Assembly: GCF_030272615.1 (NCBI RefSeq)
Contig: NC_081407.1
Span: 374,019,087 to 374,083,086 of the forward strand
DNA from: Cryptomeria japonica
Taxonomy: Eukaryota > Streptophyta > Pinopsida > Cupressales > Cupressaceae
DNA length: 64,000 nt
Direction of reading: 5' to 3'
Shown here piece by piece: positions 12,801 through 23,652 of the stretch (position 1 is its first letter; each line of letters starts with the position of its first letter). The notes beneath the pieces were generated by a model that saw only the letters and a list, made by a program, of their open reading frames with translations, was not told the origin of the DNA and searched no databases. The position numbers and the translations under genes were made by a program.

Positions 12801-12939
12801 CGGTTCACGTGCCTCATCCAAAACCTGGAGTACGCTTACTTTGGGTGGGAGTACACTACTGGGGCGACATCGTGAGAATTGGAAGAGGCCATGAAAATGA
12901 TGTTTGAAATGTCTTGGTCTTTTTTTTTTTAAGTAATGT

Positions 12940-13130
12940 CTGTAGTCGTCGGAATTTCGACGAACGCGGGCACTTTTTGTAAAAAAGCACAAATTTCATT
13001 GCCAATTCCTTCTCTGTCGAAAACAAATATTGAATTATCGTCGGAATTCCGACAAATGTAGGCAATTTTTCAAAAAAAAATCAAATTTGTTCACAATATA
13101 CCTTCTCTGTCGAAAACCTCTGTCAGAATT
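12940..13130. repeat. Tandem duplication of about 90 bp with a palindromic core
   Basis: Two copies run from a cgtcggaatt core to ccttctctgtcgaaaac. The second core, at about 13040-13053, is a perfect palindrome (GTCGGAATTCCGAC); the first reads cgtcggaatttcgacg. No gene is associated. Confidence 0.5.
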
Positions 13131-14370
13131 TTAGGCCAAATGTATTAGTGTAGTATCTCCTCTCTCATGATGATCATACAATAAAATCTCACCTAATATT
13201 GATATCCTCAAATTCCTATATACATCCTCTAATGTAATCGACATCTCACTAGTAGGCAAATGGAAGGTGTTATGCTCACTATGTCATGACTCCACAAGTG
13301 TTGTAAATAATCCTTTGATCATCCTAATATTTGGCATGTATAGAATATACAAAATCTTGCATGATCCTATACACTCTCTAGCTCCTAAATCTACATCTGA
13401 TTGCAAACATTGTGTCTTTGGGAATCACCCCCTAGGCATCATGATATCCAAATCCTCCTGCCATCAATCAACTATCATGACTGTTAATCATCAAACAATT
13501 TGCATCTATCCTAATTACCCTAGCAAGTACACAACTACCTATCTTATCATCTCTATAGAGATCCTATCAATCTCCCTGAGCACCTATCAGTTGACCGCCA
13601 TCAATCATGGTGTCAAATCATCAATCAAAGCAACAAATTTATGCTACTAACTTAAAAGTGCTACTTTATTAGGGCAATACACGAAAATATTATGCATATG
13701 CACTACAACTGCATAAGTGCTACAATAAATCACAAAAGCGCTAAATCTCCACAAAAGTGTTAAAACGAATAGCTTATACACAAAAACTGCAAATGCAACA
13801 AAAGACATAGTAAATGTGCAACTTTCTAGTAAAATCATTAAAATATCATGTAAATATGCTAAAACTCTATATGCAATAAAAGAAAGTGCATATGCAACAT
13901 TTCAAAGGAAATGCATTAAAAGAACTAACAAACGTGCTAAAATATATTTTAGCACATTCAAAAACATAAAAAATTGACCTAGAATTAAATGCTCAAAACT
14001 AGGCAAAGTATCAGCGTACGTACCAAGGGACCATACACTTTAGGACACTCAAAGAGATGGGCATGCTTGAAATGTTGTTTGTGAAATGGGATCACCATCT
14101 TTGCTGATAGAACTCTACTCTACTCACTCACTCTTCTCCCACCAATCACTCTCCAAACTTCATGTGTGCAAATGACTTGAATGTTGACCTATCCTTGCTA
14201 TATGTAGCCCATTTAACCATAATTGGAGGCATAGTGACCATGTGTTGCTAGGGGATCACTTTACTAAGCTCGAGCCTATTTTTACTTGATTTTTTCATCC
14301 CATTGCTTATATTTTCTCATTCGTGAGATTGTTCAAACTTCTTCTTGTTTCACCCCAAATTTTTCCATTT
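13131..14370. other. Spacer with no supported gene
   Basis: Low-complexity AT-rich sequence. The 127-codon frame at 13267-13650 has no recognisable motif and a composition like its surroundings. Confidence 0.35.
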
Positions 14371-15330
14371 TTTCACCAATTGATCTCTCGAGGGGGCATA
14401 CCATTGACATTATACCAACACTAGGGGAAAATTGAGACATGATAATTTATTTTTCTTTGAAACAACATGATAAAACACATTGTCTCAAAGAGGGGAAAAA
14501 AGTATACAAGTAAAAATGACTAGAGATAATTGAATAAATATTAATTATTTATTTAATGACTTTATTCCTCTATCAATAAATAAATTGAATAATTTATCTA
14601 TTTGATTCATTTATCTTATTCCTCTAAAATAAATTATTAATTAAATATTATTTATTTAATTAAATAGTTCAAACTCATCACAATTCTTCTAAAAGTCTAT
14701 CCTAATTATTTAATTGTCCATCTAACCTAAGTCTTCAAATCCCAAAATCCATGTCGCCTTTGCATCTCATCTCCCACATCATCATGCCATCTCATAAGCA
14801 TGTGGCTAAAATAATTCAATATTATTCACATTTAAGTAGCTAATCATATTCAACATCCTCCCTAGTCAAAAGGAAGTGGAACCTTATGTGGCATCTCACA
14901 TCCCATTCTTCCTCCACTCATCCTATTTCTTCTCCAATTATCTTTCCACCTTATCTTAGTCAAAGGTGACTCATGGGCCAAGTGTCTCATGAAATCCTAG
15001 CCTTTCTCTAATCTTCAACAAACCAAATTATTGATCCATCTTCTTCATTTCTTGGTCATGATGAGCCTCATGACATGTGTCTCATTCTTTCACCTATCCT
15101 TCCACCTTGCCAATGTAGGAGTAAAAATCTCCTCTTTTCTCTCTCAACTCCTAGCCAATTCAATCCTAGCCATCCACTTCACCAACGACTTCTTATCCAC
15201 CATTGATCTCATGGAACCTAAGATGAAGTCCTCAAAAGTGTATATAAGGAAGCCTTCAACTTGCATTTCAAGCTAGTTACTAGTGACCATTTTAGATAAT
15301 TCAAGCAAACAAAGAAATTCAAAAGTTTGT
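14371..15330 (+). mobile_element. 3' end of an old Tat-type element (internal end plus LTR)
   Basis: 14371-14502 matches the reverse complement of the E2 3' internal end (16524-16640): both have gatctctcgagggggcata, ctttgaaacaac and cattgtctcaaagagggg in the same order. The polypurine tract (about 14486-14502) is followed by an AT-rich LTR-like block with aattaaatattatttattta, as in the E2 LTR, and a TATA box at 15241. Everything upstream of 14371 has been lost or diverged. Confidence 0.6.
15241..15248 (+). promoter_or_regulatory. TATA box in the old Tat LTR
   Basis: tatataagga in the plus-strand LTR remnant, in the same style as the E2 LTR (TATATAAGGAG). Confidence 0.35.
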
Positions 15331-15752
15331 GCCCCCCCTATTTGCATCATAGCATAATCATTAGCTTCATTATCAACATCATTAGCTTTGTTATGATATC
15401 CATTATCATTGCATTCGTAGGATTTATAATCCATCTTACATTTCATACACCACAAAAGTCCATTCTTGTGTTGCCATCTTGAAACCATAAGTGCACAATT
15501 CTAAGAGCAATATTCATACAACAACAAGATCACAGAAGATAGGATAGAATGGAACCCATGGGAGTAGTTGACAACATGCAGGTATAACTTTGTTGTTTGT
15601 TATCTCTCTATTGTTTCATTTAGTGTGTTTTGGATTAGATAGCATTCTAGAATATATTTGTGGCTATTGAGTAGTTTCTATCACGTTTTACATTTAAAAC
15701 ATCACAATACATATAGCTATATATGTATTCCTTTACTTGTATAAATATATTT
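15331..15752. other. Left flank of E2, no gene
   Basis: Unremarkable AT-rich DNA ending in ataaatatatttacaca at the E2 insertion point. Confidence 0.4.
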
Positions 15753-15757
15753 ACACA
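15753..15757. repeat. E2 target-site duplication, left copy
   Basis: ACACA directly before the LTR start; the same five bases follow the right LTR (31923-31927). The right flank is an (AC)n tract, so a chance match is possible. Confidence 0.6.
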
Positions 15758-16523
15758 TGTATATGGTGAAAATGGATAACAATAATAACAATATTGAAAG
15801 GCTAAATAGATTCAACTACAAAACCCTAGCCTAACAACAACAAAGATCTACCATAACATATGAAGATTACCTAAGACAATGCAAATCAAATGAAATCACA
15901 AAGATTATACCATCACATGTCCAATAGGGTTTTGATCTCCATTCTTCCTATCTCCATTGATCTTGCTTGATATATTTGCTCTCAGATTTTATATGCACAA
16001 GAGCTCAACAAAGAACGGAATGTGATTGCAAGTAGGATCATAGTGTAGTCCAGTCCTTAAAATTTTTCATTAGGGTTTGATAATGAAGAAAGCATCTCCT
16101 TATATAGAAGACACTATATGAAATGGAGGGATAAGATTGAGAGGTGTAAAAGGAGGTCGACTATGATTAGAGGGTAGGTAAAAGAAATAATAAAATAATG
16201 AAAGGGGTAGGTAGTGTATGAATTAAGAGATGAATGACATGTGTCAAGGCTAGAAAAGGTTAATGAATTAATTAAATAAATAAAGATTTATTTAATTAAT
16301 AGAAGAAGTGGGATAATTAAATAAATAAGATATTTATTTAATTTAGGAAAAGGATAATTTAAATAAATAAATGTATTTATTTAAATGAGAAATAAGGCTA
16401 GAAGAGGATAAATGAATTAATTAAATAAATAAAGATTTATTTAATTAATAGAAGAATTAAGCTTAGATAATTAAATAAATAAAATATTTATTTAATTAAA
16501 TTGGACAATTTTGGGTGTCTACA
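15758..16523 (-). repeat. E2 3' LTR (766 bp)
   Basis: TGTATATGG to GTGTCTACA on the plus strand, near-identical to 31157-31922. The AT-rich half carries inverted ATTAATTAAATAAATA blocks. Confidence 0.93.
16098..16108 (-). promoter_or_regulatory. TATA box of E2 LTR
   Basis: Minus strand reads CTATATAAGGA. The 5' LTR has the same sequence around 31500, where it would drive the genomic transcript. Confidence 0.55.
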
Positions 16524-16540
16524 TTTTGCCCCTCTTTGAG
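16524..16540 (-). other. E2 polypurine tract
   Basis: Minus strand reads CTCAAAGAGGGGCAAAA, directly before the LTR start TGTAGACACC. The same block is kept in the older relative at 14486-14502. Confidence 0.75.
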
Positions 16541-16768
16541 ACAATGCGGCTTGTTGCGTTGTTTCAAAGAAGATAATATGAACTGATACAGAGTTGCCCC
16601 AGGATGGGAATGATATGCCCCCTCGAGAGATTGGATGAAAATGTCTGAAAAGATTACAGACAATCTCTCGATAAGAAAGAAAGGCTAGAATGGACTGACC
16701 GGATAGAGTGACAGAGTCACGAAATAAAGAAGACTGACTCGGGAAATGAAGGCGAGGGCTAGGGTAGG

Positions 16769-16776
16769 CTATAAGA
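16769..16776 (+). promoter_or_regulatory. TATA box of the antisense PMD gene
   Basis: ctataaga lies about 95 bases upstream of the first ATG (16869) of the plus-strand gene, leaving room for a 5' UTR of about 60-70 bases. No better TATA lies between the LTR and the ATG. Confidence 0.5.
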
Positions 16777-17049
16777 TAGACCATGGGGGAAAATACATCC
16801 TCATTGTCATCTACACATCCACGAGAGCATATTGTAGAGCGAAAATTGAGCAGCAGCAGTCAGCAGCGATGGCTTTCACTCACAGATTCGACCACGTTCG
16901 CCGATTCTAGAGGCCAGCAGAGGCAAGAGAGCCGGTAAGTACCATCAAACCTCCTCGTACTTTGACACATTTAATTTTGTCATTAATGCATGCTAGATAG
17001 GGTAATAAATGTGCTTAGACTAGGGTCCAAAAAGTGTCAAAAAACATCC

Positions 17050-17280
17050 AGGCGTGTCTGTGTTGGTGCCAGGTGCATCTGTGCTCGCTAGGCGCGTCTG
17101 TGTCAATTGCGGCCACATCTGTGATGTGCAAGCGCGTCTGTGCCAAGAAGGCACGTATGTGTCGCCCAGGCGTGTCTGTGCAGAGCATAGGCACGTCTAT
17201 GTCAATCAGGCGCGTCTGTGTTTTTCAGGCGCGTCTGTGTAGTCTGTAAGCACGTTTATGTCAGGTAAGCGCATTTGTGC
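17050..17280 (+). repeat. Minisatellite cluster A, core CGCGTCTGTG (about 12 copies)
   Basis: Degenerate copies such as aggcgcgtctgtg, aagcgcgtctgtg and aggcgtgtctgtg at spacings near 19 bases. The reverse complement, CACAGACGCG, forms clusters B and C in the E2 leader. Confidence 0.8.
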
Positions 17281-17411
17281 TTTAAAAAGTGTGAATTTGC
17301 ATCTTCTAGGTCAAATCAGCAGTTCTGTGATGAACATACGCTGTCGATTAGATAAGCTACTGAGAGGATACACTCAAGCAGGTCCTCTAGGAAGACTAGG
17401 ATAGATCAAGG

Positions 17412-17690
17412 CACTTTGTGATGAACAGTGAGTACCAAGATAGAGTACTTTGTGATGAATAGGGAGTACTAGAGTATGAGCAACACTTTGTGATGAACAG
17501 TGAGTGCAAATGTGAGTAACACTTTGTGATGAACAGTGAATGTTACACACGTAATACTTTGTGATGAACAGGGAGTACCACTAGGGTAAATAGCAACACT
17601 TTGTGATGAACAGTGAGTGTCACTAGGATAGATAGCCAGATGCATTTAGATAAAAAGTAGCATTTTGTGATAAACAGTGAATGCCACTAT
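17412..17690 (+). repeat. Minisatellite of about 36 bp, seven copies
   Basis: Core CTTTGTGATGAACAGTGAGT starts near 17412, 17448, 17484, 17521, 17555, 17598 and 17661; the first five are evenly spaced by 34-37 bases and the last two are longer. It lies within the predicted PMD intron. Confidence 0.8.
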
Positions 17691-19661
17691 GACTGACATG
17701 ATTGATTTGCTTGACTGCAGGAGTATTTGTCGATGCTGGAGTCACGGGAGAGATTCCCGTCTACTCAGAGGTTGCAACTTGAGTTGTCATTCGAGGACAG
17801 AGCTGCCATTGAGGAGATGGGATTGAGACATGTTCTGTATGTGCCTGAGTTTCGGGTGAACATGGGTTTGCTGACTGCATTAGCTGAGAGATGGCACTCT
17901 AAGACGTGCACGTTCCATTTGCCGATGGGTGAGATGACAGTCACCCTAGAGGATGTATACAGGATATTGAGGATACCGATCTATGGAGAGATGATCCCAT
18001 ACGATCGAGATGGAGACAGGAAGGCCCTGATACGAGTATTCCAGGACCCAGGACTGGAGATGAGGGCAGGACACGTGGTGTGGGATACCATGACCGCCAC
18101 AGGACTAGCGCTGCCGGCAGTGATAGGAGGAGCGATCAGTGGGTTCCTGTGTCCGAATAGGGCGACACGGGGGTTGGCTATGGGTTGGGGAGGAGCACTG
18201 GAGACACTAGTGACACAGCACACCAGATATGCCTGGGGACCGCGTGTGCTGGCACACTTGTATTATGAGCTACATCAGTTTGTGTATCATGGATCTATAG
18301 GATTGGGCTGCAGAGTGACATTGCTGCAGGTATGGGCCTATGAGCATCTGCCGATTACCCGATCGATACACTTCAGGGGTAGGGGACATGGACATAGCTT
18401 TGTGCACCTATATGATATGATCACATCACAGCCACGGATTGGCAGGTTGGAGCACTAGCAGCGAGTGCTAGATGACATCGACATGGTCATATGGAGACCA
18501 TACCTAGGCTGCGAGAAGTGGGAGGATGATGTAGTTAAGCTCCCCTACACCTTCCGGAGCAGGTACCTGATTGGGCGGATGCCCTATGTGCTAGAGAGAT
18601 AGCTTGTGGACAGGGTTGGCCGACAGTTTGGCAGGATTCAGAGGATGCCCTAGGGCTCAGGCATGTATGCCCAGATGGTCAGAGATTAGGCACAGTTTGG
18701 GCCCTTGTTGTCATATGATCAGGCAGTTACATAGTTGGTAGAGATGATGCCCCTACCTTGGGACATGTGGCCAGAGATTGAGGATGTCGGCATGGATGCT
18801 GAGTACACAGCATATTGGGTAGAGCATCCCTTCCCACGTTTGACAGATCCAGGAAAGGCATTGGATGGAGATGGGGGTGGTGATGATGATGATGGTGGAG
18901 GGGATGGGGGCAGAGGCCGACGGAGGAGGAGGGGAGCAGTTGGAGAGAGGAGGGTTGCACCTCAAAGGGAGGGTGGTGAGGAGAGGTAGGCTCGGGTAGT
19001 GAGGGGTCACGGTGGATTGTCGCTACAGGTGCCAGCAGCATAGGGTCCCAGACAGGTACAAAGATAGGGACAGGGACAGAGACCAGTACCAGTATAGGCA
19101 CCAGTATAGGTACAGGTACAGGCACAGGGGCAGGCACCCGTATAAGGGGAGCCACAGGCAGAGGCAGAGGGGGATGACCCAATGGAGGATGAGCTGCTAG
19201 AGCTGAGGGAGATCTGTCAGGGCTAGGCAGATGAGATCCAAGAGCTGGAGAGGGAGAGGGATCGGCTCAAGATGAGGCTCAAAGATACTGAGCGGGAGCG
19301 GGATCAGGCTATTCAACGCTATACAGAGGCTAAGACAACATTGAGGGCCGGAAGACAGGTAGCGGAGGACACAGGGGCAGGGTATGCTTATGTCCTGCAG
19401 GCAAGGGAGGAGATTGCCTACTGGCGAGACCTCTATTATGGTGCAGTGCCAGCAGATCAGCGGGCGAGGAGCTTCTATAGACCGTCATGTACAGCGACAG
19501 CTATGGGAGGGAGCCGGAGGAGACAAGCATCGAGTGGTGGGGTTATGGGTCCTCCACCACCACCAGATAGAGGAGACAGGAGGGATGATCCCGGGGTGGG
19601 TCCTTCAGGGGCTCAGATTCAGTCGAGGCTAGGCAGCTCCAAGGGAGGGAGTTCATCATAG

Positions 19662-21360
19662 CCGTAGAGGGCTCCCTATGTATCAGTATTGTACCATTTT
19701 TGTATGATGGTGTAGACACCTGCGGGTGCTTTTGTAGCCATATGATTTTGACATCATTGTATCATGACACTTATGATTATATATATTAGATGATTCATCT
19801 TTGCAGCAGCTATATGCATGTGTACCTATGTGATGAGATGTTCTTTTGTGATGTTTATGATATGGATGCAAATATGTACATGATGTAATGCAATACTTTT
19901 GTTCTTTTATGTGTTTATATGTGTATGCATGATGCAAATGTGAATGTATAAAATACAAATGAACATGATAATGCAAATGTAAATTGTGCTAACAGGTGTT
20001 GTGTGCAGGATGTGATGCAATTGTGATATCTATATGTATGTATGAAATGCTTATATGTGGTAATGCAGGTGCAACTACATGAAATACAAATGTTTTTAGT
20101 GTGTCATTATACTCAGTCATGTGATAGCAAGCTACGCAGACTCGAGAAGGACGATGGAAGTCAATCAAGAAAGGGGGATGGAAGACAAAAGATATGAAAG
20201 TGAAAGAGCTTCTTGTGCGTTATCATCATTGAGCTTTATTATGGCAAGTAGGTTATGACAATCGAGGCATATGTTCAACCCAGAAAGTCATTGTACCTGT
20301 TTGCATGGAGATAAGAGAGTCACAAACAAGGAATGCCCCAATTCATACTAGACTCACAATGTCCTCATATCCTTGGACAAGTCAAACATTACTAAGAGAC
20401 AATCCACAGACAACAAATACAAATAGGTGACGATACCCCATCCTCACCTTTCTAGTCAAAGACATCCTGGAGATAGAATCTCTAGTCAGAGACATCCTGG
20501 AAAAGCTAAAAGACATGTCACTAGAAAGATAAAATCAAAAGAAAACCAAGACTCGACACAAACATTTACTATAGTCCTCAAGTTTAGTGTCTCTTGTCAC
20601 TTGTATAAGTCTTATTTGATTGTGGTCACAATGTTTACTTTCATAGAAAGGATAGATAGCACTGAACCATATGTTGTCTGAGTCTGTTGAAAGATTTGAT
20701 TTGTTGAAGCCCATTGTTGCTGCTGTGTCTGACTGGATCCATGAAACTGATACTTTATTGCGGAGAAGATGAAACTTTATTGCGGATCTGTGATGCAAAT
20801 GTTGCTTTATTGCGGATTGTGCGCTGATAAACTGAAGAAAGCTGGAAGAAACTGTACTCCTCGAAACATGTGATGTTCTCAGTTCCACACCCATTACTAG
20901 ACGTAGGATTTGCCTTAGCTACAGATAGGATCTGATTTATTATGGATGGAAAGGGAGGTGAAAAGGGAGGTTTATTATGAATGGCTAACCAATCTTAGGT
21001 AGATCAATAACAAGCCATGATGGGAATGGGTAAGTTTATTATGGATGAATAGGTTGTGAGTGTGTGCAAAGTGAAAGGATGAAATGGAATCCTAAAGGAG
21101 GGAGGAGCAATGTCTCTACGCATGGCGCTGGTAACCCAGTTTTCACCATGGTACTTGCCCAGGGCGCCACCGAAAGTGGTTTTCACCATTGGACGAAATT
21201 ATTTCTCTTTACTTTTTTTGATTTTTCAATGTTTTTTGTGTCACAAGGCGCCTGTTTGGCAGGTTTTCACCAAGTAACGGTTTTTTTTGTTTTATGATTT
21301 TTTTGAATTTTTGAATTTTTTAAATTTTTTTGTATTTTTGAATCAGGATATTCTGAAGAG
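19662..21360. other. E2 region between the PMD gene and integrase
   Basis: About 1.7 kb, the convergent 3' ends of the antisense gene and the polyprotein. AT-rich with ATG-rich wandering repeats at 19800-20080, and three copies of a GGCGC ... GTTTTCACCA block at about 21125-21275. No further coding signal. Confidence 0.45.
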
Positions 21361-22617
21361 CTATGTGTAGAACCTGCGAAGGTGCATGCTGTTGATAGGA
21401 TCCTCCAAAGGTTCACCTTCTGTAGTTGAGAGCTGATATGCACTAGATCCATATGCTGCTATAATAATGTAGGGACCAAGCCAGTTTGGTTCGAACTTGC
21501 CCTTCTTCTCTCTGTCTTGTTGGTTTTTAGGATTTTCTCTGAGAACTAAGTCCCCTACCTCAAATGTGCGAGGCTTGACCTTGTGATTGTAGCTGCGACT
21601 CATTCGTTGTTGGTAAGCCTTGAGATGATTAAAAGCAGTTTGTCTTCGTTCATCCAGTAGTTCTAGCTCTTATAAGCGAGAGACCCTATAGTCTTCATCA
21701 CTGATGATGTTTTGCAAAGAGACCCATAAAGAGGGTAGCTCGACCTCAATAGGCAAGATAGTTTCAACGCCATAGACAAGTGAATAGGGTGTAGCTCCTG
21801 TAGGTGTGCGGGCACTTGTGCGATAGGCCCAAAGTGTAGGATTAAGTTGGATATGCCAATTACAGCCAACATCGTCGACTGTCTTCTTTAAGATTTTAAG
21901 GATTGTTTTGTTAGACACCTTAGCTTGGCCATTACCTTGGGGGTAATATGGTGTGGAGAAATGATGGAAAATATGGAAGTGGTCACAGAGTTCACGAACA
22001 TCCTGATTTTTGAAGGGGCACCCGTTATCAGTGATAATGGACACAGGAATACTGTATCGGTAGATGATATAGTTGAGGATGAATGTAGCAATTTATTTTC
22101 CAGTAACTTGTGTGAGAGGCACAGCTTCAATCCATTTTGTAAAATACTCTATGGCAGTTATAATGAATTTATGACCATTGGAAGAAGGAGGGTGAATCTT
22201 GCCTATGAGATCGAGTCCCCACTGACAAAAGGGCCAAGGAGACGCAAGTGGTTGAAGTTCTTGTGCTGGAGCTTGTATGAGGTCTCCATGAATTTGACAT
22301 TGCTTACATTTCTTGACAAACTGATATGAGTCTTTCTCCATATTGGGCCAGTAATATCCAATCCTGATGAGTTTCTTGGCCAAGGTAGGACCACTAGCAT
22401 GTGGACCACATATCCCTTCATGCACTTCCCATAACGCAATCTGATCTTCGTCACTTTCTAAGCATCTAAGAAGAGTGCCATCTAGACCTCACCGGTATAG
22501 GATATCAGCTAAAATGACATATCAAGAGGATTGGCGATTGAAAGTGGGACGTTGGTTATTTGATAGATCAGGAGGTAGAGTATTGTCACGTAGGTATGCA
22601 AAAATGGAACCGTATAA
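21361..22617 (-). pseudogene. int: E2 integrase, catalytic Glu replaced by Lys
   Basis: Reads on the minus strand in one frame. The zinc-binding H-H-C-C region (VHEGICGPH ... KKCKQCQIHG) is near 22310-22430. The core has Asp in CQWGLDLIGK and in SIITDNG; the third catalytic residue, expected as Glu in NGQAEVSNK, is Lys (AAG at 21919-21921, from GAG by one G-to-A). The C-terminus has a GPY-type module (KFEPNWLGPYIII). Stops at 22522 (TGA), 22489 (TGA), 22093 (TAA) and 21670 (TAA) break the frame. Integrase would insert element cDNA into chromatin; this copy cannot encode an active one. Confidence 0.88.
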
Positions 22618-23652
22618 CTAGGACTCGAGACCGACAACACATATCGTCTCAGTAGGCATGATCTCATATGAAGGGACCAAAAGGTTATCCACCAAGAACT
22701 CATAGCGGGTCTCGTTTGGAGGTAAATCAATCAAGGAAGCAATTGTAGCCATGGCATCTACGGCGCGATTCTGCTCTCTTGGTATTTGCTCAAAGTCTAT
22801 CTTTGTGAAGTATTGTTTACAATCATCCACCATTTGTTTATAAGGCATTAATTTTTCATCTTTTGTTTGGTAATCATCAGTTGCTTGACGGATGACGAGT
22901 TGAGAGTCCCCAAAAACACGAAGTTCTTGGATTTGCCACTAAACTGCAATTCGTAATCCTATTGTTAATGCCTCATATTCCGCTATATTGTTAGTGCAAG
23001 GAAATGATAAGCGGTATGATTTTGGTATAGAATCCCCTTGAGGAGTTATAAAGAGGATGCCAGCTTTTACCCCATGCTGTGTCTATGAGCCGTTGAAGTA
23101 CAGTTGCCATGGCTTTGTATGTGACATTGTCAAAATGGATTCATCTGGAAATTCTGAACTTAGAGGAACATCATCTATCATGGGAGCATCTGCTAATTGA
23201 TCTGCAATGGCTTGTCCTTTTATTGCTTTTCTGTCCACATACTCGATATCGAATTCACTCAGGATCATTACCCATTTGGCCAGTCGCCCAGTAAGTGTTG
23301 CTTTATTGAGAAGGTATTTCAATGGGTCTATCCTTGCAACTAACTTAGTCTTATGAGTGAGCATGTAATGTCGTAATTTCTGTGAAGCAAAGACCATGGC
23401 GAGACATGCACGCTCAATTGGTGTGTAGTTTAGCTCATATCCCACCAATGTGCGACTGATATAGTATACTGCTTTTTCCTTGCCCTCAACAATTTGTTGT
23501 GCTAAGAGTGCCCCCAGTGTTGTTGGAGTAGCTAATATGTATAGTAACAGAGGCTGATCTGGAACTAGTGGCATCAGAACTGGCGGATTTAGAAGATAAT
23601 ATTTGAGCGTCTGGAAAGCTTGTTGACAGTTATCATCCCATTTGAATTTCAT
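22618..23652 (-). pseudogene. E2 dual RNase H (gypsy-type then second RNase H)
   Basis: First domain, about 23350-23620, has LLLYILATPTTLGALLAQ and YELNYTPIERACLA. The second, about 22640-23110, begins WQLYFNGS, where the family has Asp instead of Asn (AAC at 23092-23094, a G-to-A change), and continues with NNIAEYEAL, LRVFGDSQLVIRQA and PREQNRAVDAMA. Two RNase H domains in series mark Tat-lineage elements. Stops: TAG at 23083, 22939 and 22618. Confidence 0.85.

Larger units (their letters stand above)
16935..17720 (+). other. Predicted intron of the antisense PMD gene
   Basis: GTAAGT donor and TGCAG acceptor join exon 1 to exon 2 in phase. The intron is filled by two minisatellites (17050-17280 and 17412-17690). 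Read on the sense genome of E2 it has no splice orientation, so an antisense intron would survive retrotransposition. Confidence 0.6.
16869..19661 (+). pseudogene. Antisense plant mobile domain (PMD, MAIN-like) gene carried by E2, two exons, many TAG stops
   Basis: Exon 1 is 16869-16934 (22 codons) ending at a perfect donor CCG|GTAAGT; the acceptor TTGACTGCAG|GAG ends at 17720, phase 0. Exon 2, 17721-19661, is one frame of 647 codons up to TAG at 19659. Its first 240 codons match the plant mobile domain: TFHLPMGEMTVTLEDVYRI, GGALETLVTQ, YEHLPI. Then follow an acidic Gly/Asp stretch, an Arg cluster, a Gln/Pro/Val-rich stretch and a C-terminal coiled coil (ELERERDRLKMRLKDTER). PMD proteins such as MAIN and MAIL1 act in transposon silencing and genome maintenance; retroelements are known to carry PMD genes. 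The frame has 13 premature stops (12 TAG, one TAA) and no frameshift, so it is probably a pseudogene here. Confidence 0.82.

Noticed and set aside
13267-13650. 127-codon plus-strand frame
   Set aside because: No motif; Ile/Ser/Thr/His-rich translation typical of AT-rich noncoding DNA.
17050-17690. Regular repeats that might be taken for a CRISPR array
   Set aside because: Units are degenerate, spacing varies, there are no unique equal-length spacers or cas genes, and the context is a plant retroelement intron.
18727-19182. Proline-rich 151-codon minus-strand frame
   Set aside because: It is the complement of the Gly/Asp/Gln-rich part of the PMD frame; no independent motif.
18456-19195. TAG readthrough or recoding in the PMD gene
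   Set aside because: Twelve TAG codons plus a TAA, similar TAG bias in other broken elements and no readthrough signal make deamination simpler; kept as an alternative only.
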